Counted from the stretch's first letter, positions 50,060-58,895 are shown. The stretch is DNA of 64,000 nt from Thiomicrorhabdus sp965602805 (GCA_965602805.1 CBFCZK010000001.1:1-64000); one strand, 5' to 3'. The notes: generated by a model not told the origin, from the letters alone. Numbers and translations: made by a program.

Positions 50060-50554
50060 ATGAGTGATATGTCGAAAAAGGTCTCTGTCCTATTTGTGTG
50101 TTTGGGCAATATTTGCCGTTCGCCGACGGCGCATGGTGTTTTTAGGGACTTGGTTATCCAAGCTGGCTTAGAAGATAAGATTGAAATTGATTCTGCAGGT
50201 ACGGCGGCGTTTCATATTGGCAAATCTCCGGATGGCCGATCAACCGCGGTTGCTTTAGAGCGTGGAGTTGATATGACGGATTTGCGGGCGCGCAAGGTCG
50301 ATTTTGGGGACTTTTATGTGTATGACTATATCTTAGCGATGGATGATGCTAACTATGCAAACTTAATGGAGTTGGCGCTGCCAGAACATGTTGAAAAGGT
50401 ACAGATGTTTTTGGACTACACTCAAGAGTTTTCAGAGTCTGAAGTGCCTGATCCTTATTACGGTGGATCGCAGGGGTTTGATCATGTGTTCGATTTAGTG
50501 GAATCCGCTTCATTGGGCTTGCTGACACATATAAAAGAAAACCATTTGAAATAA
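50060..50554 (+). CDS. Low-molecular-weight protein-tyrosine phosphatase
   Basis: This 164-residue enzyme hydrolyses phosphotyrosine. I start it at the ATG at 50060, 9 bases after AAGGTG; a GTG 12 bases upstream is possible. The phosphatase loop CLGNICRS has Cys14 and Arg20, and the acid-base DPYYGG motif is near residue 136. It is not next to a tyrosine kinase or capsule genes here, so a function in exopolysaccharide control, common for the family, cannot be claimed. It ends before a palindrome copy and a terminator. Confidence 0.93.
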   Translation: MSDMSKKVSVLFVCLGNICRSPTAHGVFRDLVIQAGLEDKIEIDSAGTAAFHIGKSPDGRSTAVALERGVDMTDLRARKVDFGDFYVYDYILAMDDANYANLMELALPEHVEKVQMFLDYTQEFSESEVPDPYYGGSQGFDHVFDLVESASLGLLTHIKENHLK

Positions 50555-50567
50555 AAAAATAAATTGA

Positions 50568-50577
50568 CCAGGCCTGG
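50568..50577. repeat. CCAGGCCTGG palindrome, copy 10 (downstream of phosphatase gene)
   Basis: Extended to a 22-base perfect palindrome AATTGACCAGG/CCTGGTCAATT (50562-50583). It lies 7 bases after the stop codon but lacks a T tract. Confidence 0.85.
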
Positions 50578-50647
50578 TCAATTATAGGTTTGATTTTATT
50601 TGATTGAGTTCAGCGTTCGAGTGAGCGTTTGTTTATAAAACCCGGAT

Positions 50648-50679
50648 ACAAAAACACCGCCAATTGGCGGTGTTTTTGT
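50648..50679. terminator. Bidirectional terminator between phosphatase gene and rne
   Basis: A perfect palindrome ACAAAAACACCGCCAA/TTGGCGGTGTTTTTGT with T runs on both strands. It lies between convergent genes and can serve both. Confidence 0.9.
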
Positions 50680-50700
50680 ACGTGCAAAGTAACCAGAAAA

Positions 50701-53427
50701 TTATGACTCTTTTGAAGTCGGTGGTGTTTTCTGTGTGGCTTCTGAGCTAGCTGCAGATTTTGGTGCGGCTGTTTCAGAAGAATCATCTTTTGCTTTGTTT
50801 TCAGTCGTTCTAGGCTTTCTTGGCCCACGAGGTCTTCTAGGTCTTCTAGGTCTAGATTTCTTCTCTGGTGCTTCTTCAGAGTCTTCTGAAGAGGCATTCG
50901 TTACGACTTCTTGAGTGTCTGCTACAACTTCGACGTCAGCGATTTTCTGAGTATCCGTTTGTGTCACTGGTTCAGCTTGGCTTTCAGTAGGCGTTTCTAC
51001 AGTAGAAGTTTCAATCGTAGATTCTACCACTGCTGCTTCTACTGGCGCTTCAGTGACTATTTCAGTAGCGGTAGCTTCGGCAACTAGGTTCTCAGCTACT
51101 GGTTGAGCTTGTGCTGTTTCAACAGGAGCTTCAGTTGTCGTTTCTGCAGTTACTGGTGCCACAATATTAGTGGTTTCTACAGCGGTATCAACGGTCTGAA
51201 CCACAATATTCTCATCTGCAGTTATTGCCACAACGGGTTCCGAGCGCGCTGTGCGTTCCGAGCCTGGTGCGGGTGATTCAATTGATAATGTTTCAGCATT
51301 TGCAGGTGCACGACGACGGCTGTTGTAATTGCGGCTGTTATAACGACTACGATGACGTTCTTCAGACTTTCCAGATTTATTGCCCTTACGGTCATTAGAT
51401 CTTTTTTCTGTTGGCGCATCTGCACTTACAGCAGTAGTTGTGTTTTCCTCAACCGTTGGGGCTTGAGTTTCACGATCTTTATTACGATTGCGGTTTGGAC
51501 GACGATTAGGCTTTCTTGGCTGCTCAGATTTTGCTTGAGAATCCTTATCTTCAGCTGCTTCAGACGGTGGACGACGCTTATTGCGCGTGTCATCACGTTC
51601 ATTGCGGTTGCGATTACGACCTCCACGATTGTCATCACGTTCGTTACGGTTACGATTGTTGTTACGACGTGGGTTGCGACGAGCTGGTTTTTGAGGTTCT
51701 TCAGGCTCTTCAGATTTACCAAATAAGGAGTTCCAAACGCGAGAGAATAAACCGGGTTTTACTTCAGTTTCAACTTTCTCGACCACTTTTTTAGGCGCTT
51801 CTGTAACCGTTTCTGTTTGAGGAGCTGCTGTCTGTTGGATGTTTTTAACAGCCGGCTCTTCTTTAAGCACCTGCTGCTTGGCATCTTCTTCTTTCAGTGA
51901 AAAGTCAGGTTGTGAGATTTCTTTAATTTCATAACTGGCATTGCTTGAAACGTCTTCACCAGTGCGCGTACGCTCAATAATGTACTGTGGCGTTTCTAAA
52001 TGTTCATTTGGCACAATTAGAATATGCAAGTTATGACGGTCTTCAATCAGAATCAATTGAGGGCGTTTTTCATTCAGAAGGAATGTCGCAACGTCTACTG
52101 GTAACTGTACTGTTACACGGCGCGTATTCTCTTTCATGCTCTCTTCTTCAAGCAAACGCAAGATAGAAAGACCTAAAGATTCAACACCACGGATAACCCC
52201 AACACCATGACAGCGTGGGCAGACGATTTGCGTTGATTCTTCAATGGAAGGGCGTAAACGCTGACGAGACATTTCAAGTAAACCAAAGCGAGAAATCTTA
52301 CCGATTTGCACACGTGCACGATCAGACTTAACAGCTTCTCTCATTTTGTTTTCTACATCACGTTGATGTTTGTTTGAATGCATATCGATGAAATCGATAA
52401 CCACTAAACCACCTAAATCACGTAGACGTAATTGACGAGCAATTTCGCAAGCCGCTTCCATGTTTGTTGTGAAAGCAGTGTCTTCAATGTCAGAGCCTTT
52501 AGTCGCGCGGCTTGAGTTAATATCAATGGCAGTTAAGGCTTCGGTGATATCAATCACAATAGAGCCACCAGACGGCAGTGAGACTTCACGTTGGTATGCT
52601 GATTCTATTTGTGATTCAATTTGAAAACGCGTAAATAGAGGAATCGTATCTTGATACGGTTTTACTTTATAGACTTGTTCAGGCATGACGTGTTGAATGA
52701 ATTCACGTGCCTTATGGAATACTTCCATGTTATCAATGATGATTTCACCAATGTCTTGGCGCAGGTAATCACGGATAGCAAGAATGACAATGTCAGATTC
52801 TTGGTGGATTAGGAAAGGTGCAGTTTGTTCCGTAGACGCTTTTTGAACCGCTTCCCACAGTTGTACCAGGTAATTAACACCCCACTGTAGTTCTTCAGTG
52901 TTTTTGTCAACACCGGCGGTACGGATGATTAATCCCATGCCATCAGGGGTGTTTAAGTCACGTAATGTGTCGCGAATATCGGAACGATCATCGCCTTCGA
53001 TTCGACGTGAAATACCACCTGCTTTAGGGTTGTTTGGCATCATCACGACATAAGGGCCGGCCAGTGTGATTTGAGTCGTTAAGGCTGCGCCTTTATTGCC
53101 TCGTTCTTCTTTTTGAACCTGAACAATGATCTCTTGACCTTCTTTTAAAACATCTTTGATGCTAAAGCGGCCAGATTCTGGTTTGGTCTTAGGATAGTAC
53201 TCTTCAGCAACTTCTTTGAAAGGTAAGAAACCGTGGCGATCAGAACCATAGTCAATAAAAGCGGCTTCTAAACTCGGCTCGATGCGAGTGATTTTACCTT
53301 TATAAATATTGGCTTTTTTCTTCTGATGGCGTGGCGTTTCTACATCTAGGTCGTACAGGGTTTGCCCGCTAACAAGGGCAATGCGAGTCTCTTCGGACTG
53401 GGTCGCATTAATGAGCATTCTTTTCAT
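50701..53427 (-). CDS. rne: Ribonuclease E
   Basis: RNase E is the main endonuclease of mRNA decay and rRNA/tRNA processing and scaffolds the degradosome. The 908 residues comprise the N-terminal catalytic half with S1 domain (about 37-120), the metal-binding Asp residues in TAIDINSSRATKG and VVIDFIDM, and the Zn-link CPRCHG near residue 405. The C-terminal half (from about 530) is disordered, Arg/Asn-rich then Glu/Thr/Ala-rich, ending in another Arg-rich patch. The C-terminal tail is shorter than in E. coli (1061). It is divergent from rluC across a 1-kb gap, a known gammaproteobacterial arrangement. Confidence 0.96.
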   Translation of the reverse strand: MKRMLINATQSEETRIALVSGQTLYDLDVETPRHQKKKANIYKGKITRIEPSLEAAFIDYGSDRHGFLPFKEVAEEYYPKTKPESGRFSIKDVLKEGQEIIVQVQKEERGNKGAALTTQITLAGPYVVMMPNNPKAGGISRRIEGDDRSDIRDTLRDLNTPDGMGLIIRTAGVDKNTEELQWGVNYLVQLWEAVQKASTEQTAPFLIHQESDIVILAIRDYLRQDIGEIIIDNMEVFHKAREFIQHVMPEQVYKVKPYQDTIPLFTRFQIESQIESAYQREVSLPSGGSIVIDITEALTAIDINSSRATKGSDIEDTAFTTNMEAACEIARQLRLRDLGGLVVIDFIDMHSNKHQRDVENKMREAVKSDRARVQIGKISRFGLLEMSRQRLRPSIEESTQIVCPRCHGVGVIRGVESLGLSILRLLEEESMKENTRRVTVQLPVDVATFLLNEKRPQLILIEDRHNLHILIVPNEHLETPQYIIERTRTGEDVSSNASYEIKEISQPDFSLKEEDAKQQVLKEEPAVKNIQQTAAPQTETVTEAPKKVVEKVETEVKPGLFSRVWNSLFGKSEEPEEPQKPARRNPRRNNNRNRNERDDNRGGRNRNRNERDDTRNKRRPPSEAAEDKDSQAKSEQPRKPNRRPNRNRNKDRETQAPTVEENTTTAVSADAPTEKRSNDRKGNKSGKSEERHRSRYNSRNYNSRRRAPANAETLSIESPAPGSERTARSEPVVAITADENIVVQTVDTAVETTNIVAPVTAETTTEAPVETAQAQPVAENLVAEATATEIVTEAPVEAAVVESTIETSTVETPTESQAEPVTQTDTQKIADVEVVADTQEVVTNASSEDSEEAPEKKSRPRRPRRPRGPRKPRTTENKAKDDSSETAAPKSAASSEATQKTPPTSKES

Positions 53428-53879
53428 GCTTTTCTCTTTTTTATGTTATCTGAGAGACATCATGAATAGAAGACAGAAAAAGCGGACGAGAGATCTAACT
53501 CATAGCTCTGAAGAGTGTTGTTTAGGCGAGTTGTTAGACAAAAATAGGCTGTTTGTTTTTACGAGCGTTCTATGAGCATCTGGCTCTTTTATCCAGTGCT
53601 TAAGGGCAAACGCCTCGTATCTTTTTGCAATTGCCTCAGTGGGCACGTGAAACGCCGTATTGCGTTCCACCAATATTGTTCTATTTTTGTGTAACAGTGG
53701 TATCGAGCAAATGCATTATTTTGTTCTTTTTGGGCTGTTTGCTCTAGCCGGGCAGACAATGTCTGTTGTTTACAATACTTTCAGCTTGATTTAGCTCTCG
53801 TATCATTGAAGTGGCGTCTTATGACTTTATAGTTAACCTTTTCGTGAGGTTAGTAAGTGCAGCGCCAATCAATTATCTC

Positions 53880-53915
53880 AACATCCTCTTTCGTTTTATG
53901 TAAAAGAAGGATGTT
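53880..53915. promoter_or_regulatory. Hairpin in the rne/rluC intergenic region
   Basis: AACATCCT (53880-53887) pairs with AGGATGTT (53908-53915), extended by CTTT/AAAG with one bulge. It lies about 450 bases upstream of the rne start. It may be part of an rne leader or a terminator for an unseen RNA. Confidence 0.4.
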
Positions 53916-54248
53916 GGGGCTTTTGGTGTCTTGTATGGATGTGTGGCTCAGAAGTTTTGATAAAACAGAATAAATTTAAGCGTCTTAGGAGGGGGTTTGT
54001 ATAAAACAAAAGCGCTCCAGTTTCCTATGATTTGATAGGCCGCCGATTTCTGTCGGTATTGAAAATTCTTTCACGTTAATCGTGCTACTTCATAGACTCT
54101 TAAAGTCAATATGGTTTGCTACGAAAGCATCGCTTACAAATTTAAGCCAGGCAAATATATCACTCATTTTCTAACTCCGCAATGACAACCTCGCTTTCAG
54201 GCTGTAAACTGTCGCAAATTTCACTAAATAGACCTTATATATATAACC

Positions 54249-54280
54249 TTGTGGGTATTTTTGTGGATAACTTGTGGAAG
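54249..54280 (+). promoter_or_regulatory. Cluster of DnaA-box-like sequences
   Basis: Three 9-mers at 12- and 11-base spacing: TTGTGGGTA (54249), TTGTGGATA (54261; the ten bases TTGTGGATAA contain a perfect TGTGGATAA, the reverse of the consensus DnaA box), and TTGTGGAAG (54272). Only the middle one is a full match. Confidence 0.4.
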
Positions 54281-54435
54281 TTTAATCTACAGCGTCGGGT
54301 TATGAAAGAGTTTTTGGGGCGATTATTGCATCGTTTTTCAATCACCTTTCTTGATATTAAGTGTCCAAATAAGCGCAGTATAAATTACAAATTAAAGCTT
54401 CGATTAAGCATCAAATTTTAACGGGTAAGTAAGTC

Positions 54436-55383
54436 ATGGCACATGTAAAATTCGTAGACGTAACCGAAGAGGATGCGGGTCAAAGAATTGATAACTTTTT
54501 GATGCGCCATTTGCGTAAAGCGCCCCGCACTCTAATTTATAGAATCATTCGTAAAGGGGATGTGCGTGTTAATAAAGGACGCGTTAAAGCCAGTACGCGT
54601 TTGAATACTGGCGATGTAGTGCGTATACCGCCTGTTACGGTACCTGATAAGGTTGAAGTTATTGAGTCTGATATTCCTTATGCACAGTTGAAGCGCATTG
54701 AAGACAGTATCATGTATGAAGACAATGACTTGATGGTGATTAATAAGCCGTCAGGCGTTGCGGTACATGGAGGTGGAGGTATTAATTGGGGTTTGATTGA
54801 AGTGGTGCGCGTGTTGCGACCTTTGGCTAAACGCTTGGAGTTGGTTCATCGCATTGATCGCGACACCTCTGGTTGTATTTTGATTGCCAAGAAAGCCTCG
54901 ATTTTGAAAGAGCTGCATGCGCAAATTCGTGCCGATAAGTGGGATAAACGTTATCTAGCGATTGTCACAGGGCAATGGCCTAAAAATGTACAAAAAGTGG
55001 ATTTACCTTTACGTAAAGATCACTTGCCTGATGGTGGCTGGAAGGTATCGGTGCAAGATGATGGCAAGGTGGCGATTAGCTTTTTCAAGATAGAGAAGCA
55101 CCTTAAAGGCTGCGATTTGGTGTCTGTGAAGCTTAAAACGGGTAGAACGCACCAAATAAGAGTGCATGCCTTAGCGCATGGTTGTCCTCTATTGGGGGAT
55201 GATCGCTATGGTAATCATGATGTTAATAAAAAATATCGCCCAATGGGTATGAAGCGATTGGCTCTGCATGCGCAATTTCTTGGATTTACCCACCCGGGAA
55301 CAGGTGAGTGGGTGTTAATGGAAGCACCTATGTATGATGATTTTAATCAAATTATCGAAACGCTAAGCTTGTCGAAGCCTTAA
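54436..55383 (+). CDS. rluC: RluC-type 23S rRNA pseudouridine synthase
   Basis: RluC makes pseudouridines at 23S rRNA positions 955, 2504 and 2580. The 315-residue protein has an N-terminal S4 RNA-binding domain (about 15-65; AGQRIDNFLMRHLRKAPRTL) and the synthase domain with catalytic Asp141 (HRIDRDTSG). The second motif is KTGRTHQIRVHALAHGCPLL. Its place divergent from rne is conserved in gammaproteobacteria. A HAD phosphatase gene follows, as in many relatives. Confidence 0.94.
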   Translation: MAHVKFVDVTEEDAGQRIDNFLMRHLRKAPRTLIYRIIRKGDVRVNKGRVKASTRLNTGDVVRIPPVTVPDKVEVIESDIPYAQLKRIEDSIMYEDNDLMVINKPSGVAVHGGGGINWGLIEVVRVLRPLAKRLELVHRIDRDTSGCILIAKKASILKELHAQIRADKWDKRYLAIVTGQWPKNVQKVDLPLRKDHLPDGGWKVSVQDDGKVAISFFKIEKHLKGCDLVSVKLKTGRTHQIRVHALAHGCPLLGDDRYGNHDVNKKYRPMGMKRLALHAQFLGFTHPGTGEWVLMEAPMYDDFNQIIETLSLSKP

Positions 55384-55450
55384 GTATTTAATAAGTTGTC
55401 TTAGTCCGTCCAAAGGCGGTTTGAAAGCGAAATAGCACCGGAGAATTGTA

Positions 55451-56134
55451 GTGTCGAAGAGTATGGATAAAAACGTGGTAAAAAAGTATAAAGCCGTTAT
55501 TTTTGATTGGGATGGCACTTTGATGAATTCTGAGGCGCGTATTGTCGATTCGATTCAAACCGCGGCAAGAGAGTGCGGTTTTCCAGTGTTATCTGATTAT
55601 GAATCCAAGCAAATCATTGGTTTAAGTTTAGAAAAGGCGATTTTGGGTTTGTATCCTGGCGCTGAACAGCCTCAAGTGGTGGCGATGGCAGAGGCCTATA
55701 CCCAGTACTTTTTAGAAGACTGCAGTGTGCCAATGGAAGCATTTGATGGTGCAGAGTCTTTGCTGTTTAACTTAAGGCAGTATGGCCTTAAATTAGCGAT
55801 TGCCACAGGTAAAAGTCGTAAAGGCTTGGATCAAGTTTTATCGGCGTGTGGCTTTGGTGTCTATTTTGATATGACGCGTACCCCAGTTGAGTCGGCTTCT
55901 AAGCCCGATCCTTTGATGCTAGAACAAATTCTCGCAGAGTTCGGCTTGTCAGTGGATGAAGCGGTTATGATTGGTGATACGACTTTTGATATGGAGATGG
56001 CTCAAAATATTGGTATGGATCGTATTGCCCTGAGTCATGGCGTGCATCAGATGGAAGTGTTGGCAGAATATGATCCGGTCGCTCAGTTAGACTCTTTACA
56101 AGAACTGAATGTGTGGTTAATACAGAATGTTTAG
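55451..56134 (+). CDS. HAD-superfamily phosphatase (phosphoglycolate phosphatase-like)
   Basis: The 227-residue protein is a HAD phosphatase with cap domain. Motif I is FDWDGTLMNSEARI (nucleophile Asp), motif II the Thr/Ser in LAIATGKSRKGLDQVL, and motif III and IV are KPDP and MIGDTTFDMEMAQNIGMD. It starts at GTG, 8 bases after GGAG. The segment after rluC in many gammaproteobacteria is a HAD protein of this kind. Substrate cannot be fixed; Gph/YieH-like activity is likely. Confidence 0.9.
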   Translation: MSKSMDKNVVKKYKAVIFDWDGTLMNSEARIVDSIQTAARECGFPVLSDYESKQIIGLSLEKAILGLYPGAEQPQVVAMAEAYTQYFLEDCSVPMEAFDGAESLLFNLRQYGLKLAIATGKSRKGLDQVLSACGFGVYFDMTRTPVESASKPDPLMLEQILAEFGLSVDEAVMIGDTTFDMEMAQNIGMDRIALSHGVHQMEVLAEYDPVAQLDSLQELNVWLIQNV

Positions 56135-56214
56135 TGCTTAGATTGTGCAGAGGTTGTACTGTTTTACAACTTAAGTCGTGTTTAGATGTTGGTAGGCCTG
56201 GTATTTTGAAGTCA

Positions 56215-56224
56215 CCAGGCCTGG
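56215..56224. repeat. CCAGGCCTGG palindrome, copy 11 (between HAD gene and yceF)
   Basis: The context is TCACCAGGCCTGGTCATT. It is between convergent genes and is preceded by a partial copy, TAGGCCTGGT, about 22 bases to the left. Confidence 0.85.
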
Positions 56225-56240
56225 TCATTATTTACGGGCT

Positions 56241-56900
56241 TTAAATTGAACGGCTCGGTTGTAAAGGCAGAGGGTAACTCATTTGATAGAAGATGTCGGT
56301 CAGTTTAATCAGCGGTAAGCCAATGAGCGCGTTTGGGTCATTGCTTTCAATGCGTTTGAAAAGGGTGATGCCTAATCCTTCAGATTTAAAGCTACCCGCA
56401 CATTTCAATGGCTGTTCAATGTCAATGTAGTTGCGAATAACGGTTTCACTTAGTGTTCTAAAATGCACTTTAGTGATATCCATGGTTTGGTAAGTTTTCT
56501 GCGTGTTGGTGTTGATAACGACCAGGCCTGTATAGAAGGTAATGCACTGACCACTGAAATCACTCAATTGTTTAATGGCATTTTCAACGCTGTGCGGTTT
56601 ACCAATAGGTTGGTTGTTAAAAACCGCGGTTTGGTCTGAGGCGATAATAATCGCATTAGGTTGAGTCTTTGCGATCTCTAGGGCTTTTTCCAATGAGAGT
56701 CGCTTGACCATCTTTTTGGGTGTTTCATTGTTTAGAGGGGTCTCATCTATGTCTGGCGTGATTTGCTCAAAATTGATGTGCAGTTTTTGCAGAAGTTGTT
56801 TTCTAAAAACTGAGGTTGAGGCTAAAATTACAGGCGGCATTGTTTGTGATGTTTCTAAAGCCGTATTTTCAGAAGGTTTGTTCGTTAGATGAGCTTGCAT
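56241..56900 (-). CDS. yceF: Maf-like nucleotide pyrophosphatase (YceF type)
   Basis: Maf/YceF proteins hydrolyse modified or canonical nucleotides; E. coli YceF prefers 7-methyl-GTP. The 219 residues contain the family signature ILASTSVFRKQLLQKL, the acidic DIDETP turn, ASDQTAVF, KPHSVENAIKQL and KSEGLGITLFKRIES. The N-terminus has a 21-residue extension ahead of the usual MPPVILAS start, so an internal start is possible. It is transcribed divergently from yceD, the classical arrangement next to rpmF-plsX-fab genes. Confidence 0.9.
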   Translation of the reverse strand: MQAHLTNKPSENTALETSQTMPPVILASTSVFRKQLLQKLHINFEQITPDIDETPLNNETPKKMVKRLSLEKALEIAKTQPNAIIIASDQTAVFNNQPIGKPHSVENAIKQLSDFSGQCITFYTGLVVINTNTQKTYQTMDITKVHFRTLSETVIRNYIDIEQPLKCAGSFKSEGLGITLFKRIESNDPNALIGLPLIKLTDIFYQMSYPLPLQPSRSI

Positions 56901-57075
56901 AAATGTGTTGATTACCTAGTTTGGTCATTATATTTGTTATTTTGTTTTTTAAGATAAAATCGACATAAAGCAGAGCGTCATTCTTATTTACCCTTGGTAT
57001 TTTAACGTGGAAAATCGGCTTTAGAAGTCGATGTCTATTTTACGGTTAAAAAAGCTGGTTTTTTTACGTTATTTT

Positions 57076-57104
57076 TTGACTTAATCAAACGATGACTGTA
57101 TGAT
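57076..57104 (+). promoter_or_regulatory. Promoter of yceD operon, possibly leaderless
   Basis: TTGACT (57076-57081), a 17-base spacer and TATGAT (57099-57104) form a good sigma-70 promoter. The predicted transcription start is near 57111, essentially at the yceD ATG at 57113, and there is no ribosome site before it. Confidence 0.65.
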
Positions 57105-57112
57105 TCGCGCCT

Positions 57113-57649
57113 ATGTTAAACAAGCTACCAGAATATATTGATCCCATAAACGCGGTAAACCATGATAAACAATTCATGGGACGAGTCAACCAAAGTCGTT
57201 TTAAACGCCTTGCAGAGCTGACGGTTGCTGCTGATCGAGATGTTCTGGTAGAGCTGAGCTTCTTTTATGATAAGGCATTAAGATTCCCTGCTTTTATTAT
57301 GAAGTTGGAAACGGTACTCGATTTACAGTGTCAGCGTTCTTTAAAACCTTTTAGCTATCCTATTAATATAGAAGTTAAAGGTGTTTTTACAAGGTCGCTG
57401 GCATTGGCTCAAGATTTACCAGCGGACATTGAAGTGTTTCTACGCAATGAAGATGACGCTAAGTTGTCTCCATACGTGTGGGTAGAAGATGAACTTTTAT
57501 TAGCGGTGCCTATGGCGCCTGTTGATGAAGCAAGTTCACTAGATTACATCAATGACATTGATTCAATGGCTGCTGATGATAGCGGATCTCAAAATTTGAG
57601 TTCCGAAAAACCTAATCCTTTTGCAATATTGCAAGGGTTAAAAAAATAG
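57113..57649 (+). CDS. yceD: YceD family 23S rRNA accumulation protein
   Basis: YceD (DUF177) is a conserved small protein required for normal 23S rRNA accumulation and always next to rpmF. The 178 residues match: LPEYIDPINAVNHDKQFMGR at the start, LECQR-like TVLDLQCQRSLKPFSYPINI in the middle, and the conserved acidic VWVEDELLLAVPMAPV near the end, finishing KPNPFAILQGLKK. The C-terminus resembles the E. coli protein closely. A promoter abuts the start, see above. rpmF follows 29 bases downstream. Confidence 0.92.
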   Translation: MLNKLPEYIDPINAVNHDKQFMGRVNQSRFKRLAELTVAADRDVLVELSFFYDKALRFPAFIMKLETVLDLQCQRSLKPFSYPINIEVKGVFTRSLALAQDLPADIEVFLRNEDDAKLSPYVWVEDELLLAVPMAPVDEASSLDYINDIDSMAADDSGSQNLSSEKPNPFAILQGLKK

Positions 57650-57678
57650 AATTTAAGATTATAATTTAGGAGATTGCC

Positions 57679-57855
57679 ATGGCAGTTCAAAAGAGTCGTA
57701 AAACACCATCAAGACGCGGTATGCGTCGTTCACATGATGCACTTGATGCACCAACGTTAACAGTTGATGAAACAACTGGTGAAATTCACCGTCGTCACCA
57801 TGTGACTGCTGATGGATATTATAAAGGCAAAAAAGTCGTTCACGATAAGGCTTAA
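57679..57855 (+). CDS. rpmF: 50S ribosomal protein L32
   Basis: L32 is a small ribosomal protein encoded between yceD and plsX throughout the gammaproteobacteria. This 58-codon frame begins MAVQKSRKTPSRRGMRRSHD, the family signature, and ends KGKKVVHDKA. The Zn-type CxxC pairs found in some L32 proteins are absent, as in E. coli. An AGGAG ribosome site lies 8 bases before the ATG. plsX starts 5 bases after its stop. Confidence 0.96.
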   Translation: MAVQKSRKTPSRRGMRRSHDALDAPTLTVDETTGEIHRRHHVTADGYYKGKKVVHDKA

Positions 57856-57860
57856 ATAAT

Positions 57861-58895
57861 TTGGCTATTAATATTGCCATCGATGCTATGGGTGGTGATC
57901 ACGGACTTGTGGTCACTGTTCCAGCCTCAATCGATGCACTCAAAAAATTCTCAGATATTCACATTATATTAGTCGGTAAAGAAGACTTAATTAATGATGA
58001 ACTTTCGAATCATCAATACGATGCCTCTCGAATCACTATTCAACACGCTGAACAAGTCGTTGAAATGGATGATTTACCTTCAAAAGCGTTAAGAAATAAA
58101 AAACAATCGTCAATGCGTGTCGCCTTGAATTTGGTCAAAGATGATCAGGCCCAAGCGTGTGTTAGTGCTGGAAATACCGGTGCTCTGATGGCTGTTGCTA
58201 AGTTTGTTTTGAAAATGCTGCCTGATATTGATCGTCCTGCTATCTGTACGAGCATGCCAACCATGAAGGGTCATGTCCATGTTTTGGATTTGGGTGCTAA
58301 TGTCGGCTGTACCGGTGAACAACTGGCTCAGTTTGCAATGATGGGTTCTGTGCTTGCACAAGCGGTAGATGATAACGCCTCTCCCAAAGTAGGCTTATTA
58401 AATATCGGTGAAGAAGAGATTAAAGGTCATCAACGTATAAAAGATGCGCATCAACTAATTCGCGGAACGGATATTAATTATATTGGTTATGTTGAAGGTG
58501 ATGATATCTTTAAAGGTGATGTCGATGTTGTCGCTTGTGATGGGTTTGATGGCAATGTCGCGCTGAAATCTGCAGAAGGCGTGGCTAAAATGATCTCTTT
58601 TTACCTTAAGCAATCTTTTAAAAAGAACCTGTTGACGAAGCTTGTCGCTTTAATCGCTTATCCGGTGTTGAAATCTTTTAAAAATAAAGTTGACCCAGCC
58701 CAGTATAATGGTGCTTCTTTATTAGGCTTACGTAAAATCGTTATTAAAAGTCATGGTGGAGCTGACCAAAATTCTTATTTCTACGCCATTGCCGAAGCTA
58801 GGCTAGAGGTCAGTAAGAATGTGCCTGAGTTGATTTCAACAGAAGTCTCTAAGCTCATTAAGCAACAGAATAAACTGTCTGCGTCAGAAGCATAA
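57861..58895 (+). CDS. plsX: Phosphate acyltransferase PlsX
   Basis: PlsX converts acyl-ACP to acyl-phosphate for phospholipid synthesis. The 344-residue protein begins at TTG, directly after rpmF; the alternative in-frame codons would cut the conserved INIAIDAMGGDHG start. Typical segments are KKQSSMRVALNLVKDDQAQA, SAGNTGALMAVAKFVL and VACDGFDGNVALKSAEGVAK. A 38-base hairpin lies between its stop and fabH. Confidence 0.96.
   Translation: MAINIAIDAMGGDHGLVVTVPASIDALKKFSDIHIILVGKEDLINDELSNHQYDASRITIQHAEQVVEMDDLPSKALRNKKQSSMRVALNLVKDDQAQACVSAGNTGALMAVAKFVLKMLPDIDRPAICTSMPTMKGHVHVLDLGANVGCTGEQLAQFAMMGSVLAQAVDDNASPKVGLLNIGEEEIKGHQRIKDAHQLIRGTDINYIGYVEGDDIFKGDVDVVACDGFDGNVALKSAEGVAKMISFYLKQSFKKNLLTKLVALIAYPVLKSFKNKVDPAQYNGASLLGLRKIVIKSHGGADQNSYFYAIAEARLEVSKNVPELISTEVSKLIKQQNKLSASEA

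Larger units (their letters stand above)
53428..54435. other. 1-kb intergenic region between rne and rluC
   Basis: No convincing gene is seen. It should hold the rne leader on the left and the rluC promoter on the right. A strong hairpin (AACATCCT with AGGATGTT, 53880-53915) lies near the middle, and a DnaA-box-like triplet lies at 54249-54280. In E. coli the rne leader is several hundred bases long and mediates autoregulation; a long leader here would fit. A 79-codon frame at 54182-54421 has no ribosome site or recognisable product. Confidence 0.6.

Noticed and set aside
54182..54421. 79-codon plus-strand frame upstream of rluC
   Set aside because: No ribosome site, no recognisable domain, and the sequence is AT-rich like the surrounding intergenic DNA with the DnaA-like boxes inside it.
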